Translations under genes and position numbers: made by a program | Assembly (NCBI GenBank): GCA_963556145.1 | Contig: OY744464.1 | Location: forward strand, 124,001 to 188,000 | DNA: 64,000 nucleotides | Direction: 5' to 3' | DNA from: Hygrocybe punicea | Taxonomy: Eukaryota > Basidiomycota > Agaricomycetes > Agaricales > Hygrophoraceae | Notes under the pieces: model-generated | What the model was told of the DNA's origin: nothing | The model's input: the letters and a program-made list of their open reading frames with translations, nothing else | Database searches by the model: none | Shown: positions 12,951 through 22,559 of the stretch, in pieces | Layout of the letters: every line of letters begins with the position of its first letter | How positions within the stretch are numbered: the stretch's first letter is position 1

Positions 12951-13675
12951 ATGTCTTCGACTCAGAGGAGCCAACCGTCGCTGGTAAGTGTCAAACTCAT
13001 TCTCGTGCACTGGCACATCCTGGATCTAGACTTTGCGTCAATCTGGATGGGCCACGGCAGCAACTTAGACTCTGCGTCAGTTGCTGGCTCTGCTGGAGAT
13101 TAGACTTCGTGTCGTCTCATTTCTATCTATATATCCATTCACTACTGACGAACACTTCATTCTAGAACTCGTCTTTGCGCGATCATCGGTATGCGTCGCT
13201 ACAATACAACTCTACACGCTCCCTGTACCCTTAAGCCCTCTCCTTCGTCCACTCGCAACCCCATTGTAGTCGTCCTGCGACTCTACTTGTTTCGAACCAC
13301 CAACGCTATTTGTATTCTATTACATCAACCGTTAAACATTCCACTCACTGACTCCGCAAAACAGCCTCTCGCGCATCGGGCAACTCTGGTTCGTCAACGT
13401 ATGCGCCGTCATCGTCTCATCGCAAACGTGTGAGACTCTCCACTTCGACACCCTTGACCTCGCCTTCCGGGTCTTGCCCTGGATCATCAGAATCGGGAAG
13501 GAGCACCAGCAACCACAGGAACCGTATGACCTCCGTCGCGCGCCCTCCCGAACAACCGTAACAGGGAAAATGGCAAGTTTGGGTGTGCACTCATTACCTC
13601 GGGAGGGCCAGACCCATGTCAATGGACATGGCTGTCCACCCCTCGAGGTTGGGAGGGCAATACAAACCTCGCCAG
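12951..13675 (+). CDS. Putative 5' exons upstream of the KDZ gene
   Basis: ATG at 12951 opens 11 codons ending at 12983, followed by GTAAGTG; TTCTAG at 13165 closes a 182-nt intron. Downstream, about 13350-13555 reads as a Ser/Thr/Pro-rich stretch with the basic patch HRKRVR. It might be a small separate gene or alternative upstream exons of the KDZ gene, whose own good start is 14018. The joins after 13180 are unresolved. Confidence 0.35.
13020..13118 (+). ncRNA. Three-hairpin module, copy 3 (in intron 12984-13165)
   Basis: Hairpins lie at 13020-13046 (CTGGAT/ATCTGG, closed with two G-U pairs on the plus strand), 13058-13086 (CAGCAAC/GTTGCTG, 7 perfect pairs) and 13096-13118 (GAGA/TCTC). 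The apical GAC-N5-GTC is kept in all three. It lies in inverse orientation to copies 1 and 2, so all copies are in the same sense relative to their own divergent transcripts. Confidence 0.8.
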
Positions 13676-13713
13676 GTGACAAAGCTGTGGACATTGTATT
13701 CCTTATGCACACT

Positions 13714-13808
13714 CAGGAAGTAGACTTCGCGTCATCCTGGTTGGCGGTGACTTAGACTTTGCGTCTGTTGCTCCCTCTCACAAGAGATTGGACTTTGCGT
13801 CATTTCTT
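13714..13808 (+). ncRNA. Three-hairpin module, copy 4
   Basis: Hairpins lie at 13714-13739 (CAGGA/TCCTG), 13747-13771 (GTGAC/GTTGC, two G-U pairs) and 13782-13808 (AAGAGA/TTTCTT, one G-U pair). Spacers are 7 and 10 nt. A possible donor is GTGACA at 13676; the acceptor is uncertain (about 13836 or 13921), so intron status is less certain than for copies 1-3. Confidence 0.75.
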
Positions 13809-14017
13809 CTGCACTGCCGTGGCCATGTTATCTAAGGATCGCCGTTTACCCACCTCAAGCCACATACTGTTGAGTCTATTGTTCCTCGTTTTGCATCGTA
13901 CTCTCAACCCATTGATTTCAGTCACCTCACTTGATTGCCCATCCCTAGTGCGTATCCGTGATTGACTGGGGTGGTGTTTGTTCCATACTCATCATTCTCA
14001 ATATTAGGCCCAGAGAC

Positions 14018-17000
14018 ATGAGCCGAAAACGGAGAGCTTCTGTGGAAGAAGAGGAACTGCAATTTTCCCGGCAGGCTGCAAGAATTAGAAACCCACACGT
14101 CCATAAAGCACACTTTCGGACCGTTGGAGATTCTGGTATGGAAGTACGCACCACGACACACAGATCCGATTCGAGTACCACGGGGATCACTACGCTCTCT
14201 CCCCTGATCACCGATGATGCCAGCCACCAGCCTGACCTGATGGATGACAAAGATGACCTGCCTAGAAAGCAGACACAGGTTTGTTCTGTATGTTAGCGCT
14301 TAAAAGTATAACTACAACTCTACTACTAGAATTCACGGCTCCTGGAGGACTTTGATGGGCACTTTGACAATTTTCTATGGCTTATCATCGAATTTGAGGC
14401 GGATCCCCAAGTTGGTTCGCTTTGCTCATGCAACAATGGCGTCCGAACAACACAATGCCACGATTGTACACAGTACTGTGCATCGTGCACAGATTGTTTT
14501 ATTCAAGCGCACCAGAACTTGCCGTTCCATTGGGCTGAAGTTTGGGATGCTGAACGGGGCTTTTTCATTCGCCATGATATCTCATCGTTGGGTTTCACCA
14601 TATACCTTGGTCACAACGGAGCTCGTTGCCCCAACCCCAAGAGCAATATTCTCTTCACTGTTGTTGACACTAATGGCATTCACGCCACACGACTGGCTGT
14701 CTGTGGCTGCCTTGGGGCTAGTACGAAGGTTGAGCAGCTCATGCGGGCTCGGCTATTTCCTGCAACTACTCGCGACACGAAGACTGCCTTCACATTCAAG
14801 GTTCTCCAAGAGTTCCATCTTCACAATCTAGAATCGAAAAAGGCAGCCTACGATTACTTTGGAGCTCTCAGGCGCCTGACGGACAATGCGTTTACAGCAG
14901 ACGTACCAGTGCGTTTAAAGACATTATTATATTCGCGTCTCATGCTATTCTCCAGGATCCTTATGCGAATTTCCTCCGTGTTGTCCGAGTTTGGCGGTGG
15001 CTCACCCTTCACAAGCGTCTTGGACAAGCCCATGGCATCGATCGTGTGCTACCACATCGTAGACCGGGAAACCTTATCGTGCACTGCCCAGCATGCCCAG
15101 AGCCGGGTTTCAATACTGAGCAGGGATGGAAACCAACGCCATTTGAGCTTAGGTGGGACCCACTGCAGTGTTGACGAATATGTTTGCTGATAGGAGATGC
15201 CACAGGCATCTCAACCAATCACAGAAGACCCTTGACGGCAACTTCCAGTGCAACAAGATGAAGAAGAACAGTGATCCTGATGACATATCGCTTTTTCAGG
15301 GAAATGCGTATTTCCCAAAGGACGATCTCTACAAGGAATACTTAAGGAATGTCCCAAAGTCGGAGGAGGTTAGACCATTATACAATATGAACATGCAACT
15401 CTTTATTGATTAGGTTACATGGCGTTAAGAAATCAACATGTACATATCTGAAAGCCGTCAACAAACAAGATAAGAAGAAATTCAAGAATATGGATATCAC
15501 TGGGACAGTGAATTGTCAATGCAGTCACGTCTTCATCTGGTCGTCAGTTTACATGCAATTTGGTGAAAGGTATGTGGCAGTGTCTCACTACGATTCCTCC
15601 ACTCGCTACCCTACATTATGAACAGATTTGCGAATACTGACTTTGTGCTTGCACATGGCGCTCGTCAACGGTCTTCACCGGAGGAAACAGACATCAACCT
15701 TCAGGATGAGGAGGCAGACGTTGACCATATCTGCTCCTACGACAGCAACTGCTCATACTCGGTCCACGTCATCAAACGATTTGAGAAGTTCTTTCCAGAT
15801 ATGGCACCTCTTGTGCGTAGGATGCGGTGGTCAGTTCCAGCCCTTCATGTCCAGGGGCACAAAGAGACGTGTCTCTACACCTTTGCAACCGCATATATGC
15901 CCTGTGTTGGCCATTTTCACGGGGAGACAGCTGAACACTACTGGCCTGAAGCAAATCAACTTGGTCCTCATGTCAGACAAATGAACAATGGCCATCGCCA
16001 AGACACATTGATCGACCACCACGGCGATTGGAACTGGCTCAAGACAATGAAAATGGGTGAGTGGCTCACGAACTTTAACATTACCTTCATTGACTGGTGG
16101 CAATAGTGTCCACTTTGTTACACGACCTCAACCTTGCTAAAGCATTATACATTCGAAAGCGTGATCATTTTCGAGGGCTATGTATTTTATATGCAGAACA
16201 GCGAGACGCATGGGATCAAATGGATCGTAAGCCCAGGCAAAAGGGGAAAGAGATGGAGAGTGTATACAGACATTGCAAGTCAAAGGGTGAGTCTTTCGTA
16301 ACATTGATAGCACTTGGAACTCACAAACTCACATATACTGTAGTGCCTTCTCAGGCAGCAATTTATCAGCATATGCTTGCACAGGAGTCCAAGTTCTCGG
16401 ACACTGACATTCCCCAAGGTTCCATCGCTGCCTTTCTTAATGAGGGTCTTCGAATTCAGGATGCACAGTGAGTCTGAACGTTTCAGTGGTGTTTCGCTTG
16501 ACTGCTGATAATTTGTATTTAGACGAAAACTGAGAGCAACAGTTGCGGAGGATCGTGAACACCACCTTGCGTCACTTGAAAAGGAGATTGGCACTCGGCG
16601 AGGGAAGTTGCGACTGCGCATCATGAAATGGCGTGATGATCAGAGACTTCTGATGCCCAAGGCTGGAGATGCAGTGGCTCGACAACGTTCATGTGAGGTT
16701 GAACACGAGAAGCTCTTCCTACCGTCAGATTTCAAGCATGAAGAGCAACAGACCGTCGAGGCCATAGCGCTTGGTATCGAAGAGGCAAAGTTGCGAGAAG
16801 GCGAAGCATATGATGCGCTACGTGCAATACAATCTGCAGTCAAGACCTTGACGGCAATCCAGGATCGGAAACGCAAGAATGCACGTGGACAGGCTGAAAA
16901 CACCAAGTCAGGATCTTATATTAGAGATGCCCAGAGTCGACGAGATCATCATATGGAAACTTATGCATCTGCCCGCCTTGCTCTGATATTGCTTGGGGCT

Positions 17001-17965
17001 GTTGACAGCAATGATCCCGAGTCACCGTTTCCTCCTCTCACCATCGAGGACACTTTCATGAAGTCAAGACAGCGCGGCCGTGGTTTGGGTGATTCACGTC
17101 GGACAGATGGCAAGCTGTGGCAGATGCATGGACAAATGGCCAGTACGGGTGATCTAACCCTGCACGGGGTGCATGTGGATAGCCAAGTATCCAATCAAGG
17201 AGAGATGGAACTGTTGCCAAGTGAGTGTTGCCGATGTCATTGTTTCTTGTTGGGCATTGCTCACACATCTTATTTCAGTTAGTGGGACACAAATGAGTCG
17301 ACGAAATAAAGGTAATGAATGACAATTTCATCAGTATAGCATTTGGTAATGCTCAACCATAATAGCAAAGACTACAGCTAGGAAACAAGATGGAAACCTT
17401 ATCAGTGGTACCACCAGTATGGACGTATTTATTCTTTCAAAGTGTATGCTTAATATGACAGTAGTTCCGACAGCACAAGAGGGAAAGGAAGGATGGCTTT
17501 GGCACATGGGGGGTTGGGGTAAAATGTCAGCGAAAGAGATGGTGGAGTGGGAGGCTGAAGGTAAGGCTGTTACAAAACGTAAGGTGGTTACTCATAAATT
17601 TGCTTCAACACACAGGTGACCGTGTGCAGTGGTTTCGTGCAGAAGCCGAAATGCAACGGTGGCAGGAACAGGTCGAGCAAAAACTTGCAGAGTTTCTAAG
17701 AGTTATAAGGAGCTTCAAGAGGATGACACAAGCTTGGTCCCAGCTCTCAGTCTTGTGGACAGGTTCTTCGGATGGCCATGTTGCTTATGCAAGGCAAAAG
17801 GCGGACATGTATGGACGAATGGAGAATGACTGCAAGAAGAAACTTGACGAGGCTGGATATATGCATGTAAGATTGACTGAGGGCCATTTGTCTGATTATG
17901 TAGCTGCTATGCGCGCCGAGGACCTGATATCATTTACAAAGTCCTTGGAAGGTGATATTATCTAG
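14018..17965 (+). CDS. KDZ transposase with N-terminal CxC2 cysteine cluster
   Basis: Eleven exons join in phase: 14018-14278, 14330-14908, 14956-15152, 15194-15368, 15430-15569, 15626-16056, 16107-16467, 16523-17220, 17279-17311, 17366-17560 and 17616-17965. They give 1139 residues, with introns of 41-61 nt. The CxC2 zinc cluster has C119-x-C121, C130-x2-C133, C137-x2-C140, C143 and H148, then FHWAEVWD. The RNase H-like core has LDGNF (D about 360), YDSNC (D about 490) and HGETAEHYW (E about 551), matching the KDZ pattern, then RQDTLIDHHGDWNW. The C-terminal half is largely coiled coil, ending in the WFRAEAEMQRWQEQ region. KDZ enzymes catalyse cut-and-paste transposition in the nucleus. No break is seen, so it may be functional. 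The start MSRKRRAS follows GACATGA. Confidence 0.9.
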
Positions 17966-18256
17966 AGTTGATGTTTTAACGGTTTAAACAGTACATTGGA
18001 TAATGTCTGTTTAATCATCTGAATTTCTGCTGATGGTTTAAACCTGTATATTTAAACCTGTATGTTTAAACACATGGATTGGAGCACAGAGAATGTCTGT
18101 TTAAGCATTTAAATCTGTGTAAATGGTTTAAACCTGCATGTTTAAACATGCTGATTGGAGCAGAGAGAATAAATGGAATCTTCATGAATGTGTGTTTAAA
18201 CAACATGTGTTTAAACGGATTTTGCATTGTGATGTACATTGTTTAATCACAAGTCA
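17966..18256. repeat. Right subterminal repeats of the KDZ element
   Basis: About seven GTTTAAAC boxes or near variants lie between the transposase stop and 18216, the last two at 18194 and 18209. The outer part (18209-18256) mirrors the left end at 7211-7285. These are presumed transposase-binding sites. Confidence 0.65.
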
Positions 18257-18610
18257 TATGGATTTACGCCAGAGGGATGGGCAGAATGGTGTCTTTGGTG
18301 GCATCGACAGGAGAGCTTGGTGGTGTGGTATCAGACAATGAATCTGTTAGCATGGAACTAGAAGATGTAGATATGCTGACAGAACTTCCTTCTTGTGTAG
18401 CAAGTTGAGGGACTTTGAAATGCCTCTTGTTACCAGGAGGTGCATGAAAACCCATCTGGGCACGCTTCTGTGGTAGGTGCATATACTTGTCAGTGTCACC
18501 TAAGACCGCCGTTTCGCTTGTGTTCGTTCGTTCCTCCATCTTTGGCACCTTCTCTTTCATGACGTGTTTGCTGTACCAACCGGGGTAATTAATGGTGGCA
18601 AGATGCTCCA

Positions 18611-19459
18611 CACAGGGTGCGCAGTAGCATACCATGTCACACAGTATCTTGAAAGTACTTGACAAGTATACTAAATATCATTACCATAACATTCAACATG
18701 GTATTGTAACAGTATTCAGACATAAACTACAATACTTGTGCTCAAATTCATCTGAAGGTATGAAGGCAAATGAGACTTATACCTTTTCAATAACATCAAG
18801 CCTTTTGTTTCACTACTTTTACTGTATCTACAGCAAAGTACTGTATAGTTCAGATAGAATACTTGCAGCCTAAGATGAATCAAAGTATTAAACTAGTAAG
18901 GAAGTTGTGCCACTTTCACTACTAGGATACCTTTTGAATCCTTTCAAGATACAGTGTGAAATAGTATAGTACTGTTGCCATATTGTGGATCTAAGATACT
19001 GTGTCAATACTTTTAAGATACTGTTTCAGTACTTTTATTATAATAAAAGTATCTTAAAAGTATTGACACAGTATCTTAAATCCACAATATGGCAACAGTA
19101 CTATACTATTTCACACTGTATCTTGATAGGATTCAAAAGGTATCCTAATAGTAAAAGTGGCCCAACTTCCTTACTGGTTTAATACTTTGATTCATCTTAG
19201 GCTGCAAGTATTCTATCCAAACTATACAGTACTTTGCTGTAAATACAGTAAAAGTAGTGAAACAAAAGGCTTGATGTTATTGAAAAGGTATAAGTCTCAT
19301 TTGCCTTCATACCTTCAGATGAATTTGAGCACAAGTATTGTAGTTTATGTCTGAATACTGTTACAATACCATGTTGAATGTTATGGTAATGATATTTAGT
19401 ATACTTGTCAAGTGCTTTCAAGATACTGTGTGACATGGTATGCTACTGTGCACCCTGTG
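18611..19459. mobile_element. 849-bp foldback palindrome with 3-bp target duplication
   Basis: Two arms of about 430 and 419 bp meet with no spacer at ACTTTTATTA/TAATAAAAGT (19031-19050). The ends are CACAGGGTGC and GCACCCTGTG, flanked by CCA at 18608-18610 and 19460-19462. Deleting the element plus one CCA restores the frame of the second gene of copy A. The CAC ends and 3-bp duplication fit a non-autonomous CACTA-type foldback; inner subterminal AAGATACTGT-like motifs recur. A single-arm relative lies at 48852-49440. Confidence 0.85.
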
Positions 19460-19659
19460 CCAGCTTCCAATGGTTCTCGCAATATCACAGTTCCAATATG
19501 CACTTGTACATTTCCATGCGGTGTCATGATCCAAACAGGATTCGGATCAAAACATAGTAATATGCTGTCACTAGTCACCATCCCTACAGCACACATCACA
19601 TTACAAGGACCATTCATACTGGAATGCCCCCATCTGCATATGGAGTAGAAAGGAATACC

Positions 19660-20010
19660 CTTATCTGCATATAGGACACACAGGAAATCCTTATCTGCAC
19701 ATAGGACATACATGAAACCCTTATCTATACAAGGGACATGCAAGGAAACCCTTATCTACAGAAGGGACATGCAAGAAAACCCTTATCTATGCAGAAGAAA
19801 TGAAGGAATACCCTTATCTTAACTGATAAGGCCCCCAAAAACATCTTATCAGAGGCCAAAGAAGCACAAGAAGCACAGCCACATCCTTATCTCCAATCAT
19901 AGAGATAACACATGCCACCCATCATTCCCTGATCAAGAAGCACATCACATTTCATATCAATTGATCAAATACAGCCCAGCCCAGATCTTATCTTTTTCTT
20001 AACTGATAAG
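19660..20010 (+). promoter_or_regulatory. GATA-type motif array in the LTR U3
   Basis: CTTATC (GATAAG on the other strand) occurs at 19660, 19690, 19720, 19751, 19782 and 19813 at 30-31 bp intervals. More GATAA-type sites lie near 19825, 19845, 19886, 19902, 19987 and 20005. Fungal GATA factors recognise HGATAR. The array is also present in the other LTR copy. Binding is inferred. Confidence 0.6.
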
Positions 20011-20131
20011 GATACACACATGGCATGGCATCAATTGATCAAGAAGCACAGCCTCAGGAAGATGATTCTAGAAGCATAGCCTGGCACAGCCCTTGCCTTT
20101 GATTCACACACCCAAGATTGGACCAGCAACA

Positions 20132-20481
20132 TGACTCACTCCCATCAAATGTGACTCATTGGTCTATCCATGACAAATTATGACCCTTATGACATACTCA
20201 TGACCCCCCATGACTCATTATGACCACCCATGACTAATTATGACTATTTCTGACTCATTATGCCCCCTCCTTTGATTATAATTCCTATGTGACTCATTAA
20301 TTGACTCTGTATGAGTCACAAACCCATGCCTTCCTTTCTTATGACTCCTTATGAGTCATAACCCCCCCATGCCTTTCATCATTATGACTCCTTATGAGTC
20401 ATAAACCTATGCCTCTCCTCTATATGACTCCCTATGAGTCATATCCTATGCTCTCCATTTCATATACCATTCTATGACTCA
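20132..20481 (+). promoter_or_regulatory. Cluster of ten TGASTCA (Gcn4/AP-1-type) sites in the LTR U3
   Basis: TGACTCA or TGAGTCA begins at 20132, 20152, 20211, 20251, 20290, 20312, 20352, 20395, 20435 and 20475. This 7-mer is the bZIP consensus of Gcn4/AP-1 proteins. Several sites form palindromic pairs with nearby TGACTCC. The cluster ends 25 bp before the TATA box. Confidence 0.65.
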
Positions 20482-20505
20482 GTATGACTCCTGCTGTAGA
20501 ATAGG

Positions 20506-20513
20506 TATATATA
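20506..20513 (+). promoter_or_regulatory. LTR TATA box
   Basis: TATATATA is followed by AGAGCCCAG. Its place after the motif arrays and mid-LTR fits a U3/R boundary with transcription start about 30 bp downstream. Confidence 0.6.
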
Positions 20514-22559
20514 GAGCCCAGTTTCTGCTGGAGATGGCTCAGTCACCTAATCTGACAGGCCCAGTCACAGGACAGTCCCTCTCCCAGATTCTGATTCACC
20601 CCATCTGTATTTGTTTGTATTACCTACTTTGGTAGTAGCTAGTACCCAAATACCAATTGCAGTTCAAGTCATCATTCATTTGTTTAAGGATATCAATCTC
20701 AGATTTATTGATACTCCCTTATTACTTGTTTGATATATTTTCTTTGTGTTCTGTCATGTAGTACAGTCACATTCATCTTCTTTCAAGTTCTATTGATCAT
20801 CACCAAAGATATCCCAGTACTTTATTCTGCACTAGTAGCCAATGTGCATTTGAAGCTTCGGAATAAAGTCCGATATCTTGATTATCAATTCTACTTGCCT
20901 ATTGTTCAGTTCATTCATTCTGTACATAGTATTTTGTCACACCTCCCTGTTGTCTGACATCTACTGTTACATTGCCCATTGCCCATCATCTACCACCCAT
21001 CGTCCATAATCTATCGCTCATCTCTGTTGTACCTCTGCCCATTGTATACTTGCTACTTGTATACTTGACTGTTGTACACTTGTTCATCTTACACTGTTCA
21101 TACTTGCTTGAGTTATTATCCACTTATACTCTTGCATACCTCTTGTCACTCAAAGTCTTTACCTTTAGTAGGGAAGACCTCACTGTTCACTCATCCTCTA
21201 TAAGTCATACATCTGACTTATATTATTGTCAAGTATTTGTTGTATCTTTCAAAGCTAACCTTTGATAGGATTCACACCACAACCCCACCACCCAACAGGA
21301 ATAACCCAGAGTTATAGAAGAGCTAAATCCTTGTTCCCAAAGGACAACAAGGTAATTTCCCGATCAACAACGCACTCCGGAAACCCTTGGTGTGGATTTG
21401 TTCAAACACTTCCCACGCAAAACAGCGGAAGAAATTGCTTGCTGTTGCCATACCTTTATGGTGTCCATTAGTGGACTTCAGTGTTGATAAAATGATTTTA
21501 CACAAACATACCTTTGCCCCACATCACTGGGGCCATGTTTCTGTCGTGAAGCTCAGCTCAGAGCTCTCTCATCTGGAACATCGTGTTTGAGATTCAGTAT
21601 CCGTTCACAGTGAGTCCATTCTCGTCTTCGACAAACCCACAAGAGACATTTTCCCCTGTAGCAATTCGAGATCTGCCCCGGGTACTGACCTTGTTGTTGA
21701 CTTTCATGACAGTCTGGCTTTTTGCTCCAATCCAGTCTTGCTTATGCCACAATCTGACTTTAGGGTATTCTTGTTGATCTAGAGGGGTCAACAGTGACTC
21801 CGAGCTGAGTTTGGGGCTGCCGGATGAGCGAATCGTGTCTGTCACAGTTTTCATTGTCTCTCTGTAGCAATGTGTTAGCATAACTATCCTGATAGGTATA
21901 CAACATACCAGGAGAAATCCAATTGTGATTTCAAGTGCATGTGGTCATAAAAAAGATCTCGGTAGGATGGATTGTGAAGTAGAGTGTCGTGATCAAGGTC
22001 CTCAATGATCATTTGTTGCAATGGATAATGTGAGCCAGGCTGGATTTGCTGTAAGTGTATGGGTTTTTTTGTCATTGATTGTATCAAATGGCAAATATAT
22101 GCATACCATTTGTGAAGTCATTCCAATATTACCTACACTCCATGGATCTGAAACATGTCTATGCATTGTTTTATTTGTTGTAGCGACTTTGTGTGTACTC
22201 ATTTCATTGTATGTGGGAAAGTAGAGGTTTTGATCTGAAGGCGACAAGATGCTTGCTGGTAGTTCTGGGGAATCATCAAGAAAGAGTGAGTTCTGCTCTG
22301 ACAAGCCTGACTGAGAGAAAGATGGATAAACATAGGGATTGTTGGTGCCACTTGGCATGGTCGTAGTATGAGACCAAGAGGTAGTAGACATGTCATGCTT
22401 GTAACCACTAAGTCAGTCACTGCTAACTTGGCCAGTCACCTAACCACCTCTATGGCATTACCCACTGACCATGTACTTCATCTTCATGTTGACAACATCA
22501 CACACGAATTCAAAAAATACAGCCTAGAATTTGATGTGAAGTATCCATGAACTATAGTC

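Larger units (their letters stand above)
7211..18256. mobile_element. Three-gene KDZ-superfamily DNA transposon, about 11 kb
   Basis: The unit holds gene 1 (minus), gene 2 (minus) and a KDZ transposase (plus). The left end from about 7221 and the reverse complement of 18190-18256 align at roughly three of four bases over about 65 bp, sharing CAATGTAC, AATGCAAA and two GTTTAAAC boxes 15-16 bp apart. That is the pattern of terminal inverted repeats plus subterminal transposase sites. The left limit is fixed by the point where the two inverted copies diverge (7211). The right limit is approximate; I found no target-site duplication, so the right end may be truncated. All three genes read open through inferred introns, so the element may be recently active. 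Confidence 0.7.
19522..21424 (+). mobile_element. Solo LTR, 1903 bp, 4-bp target duplication GCGG
   Basis: It begins TGTCATGATCC and ends CGCAAAACA (TGT...ACA), with GCGG on both sides (19518-19521, 21425-21428). A copy of nearly the same length lies inverted at 50055-51956 with a different duplication, GAGC. There is no internal gag/pol coding, so it is read as a solo LTR left by recombination. Removing it rejoins ASNFFR and MEMYKC in the host transposon gene. The small ORFs inside it are not supported. Confidence 0.85.
18264..22391 (-). pseudogene. Second (TnpA-like) gene of CACTA copy A, interrupted by two insertions
   Basis: The 5' part starts near 22391 (MSTTSWSHTT) and parallels copy B. 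The middle (21594-21881, GYTGE-free, ending FVEDENGLTVNGY) matches B's YIEDEHGCEVDGY region. Downstream, the reading frame ASNFFR is cut by the LTR at 21424/19522 and resumes as MEMYKCILEL; it is cut again by the foldback at 19459/18611 and resumes as EHLATINYPGWYSKH. In copy B the matching text is uninterrupted (FRNFVRIQIYNFAGEL, DTIATLNHPGWY). There is one TGA where B has CGC, just before YCENHWK. The role by analogy is a DNA-binding accessory factor of the transposon; unproven. Confidence 0.7.

Noticed and set aside
18634..19436. Inverted 79-codon ORF pair as genes
   Set aside because: They are the two arms of the foldback palindrome; AT-rich text without domains.
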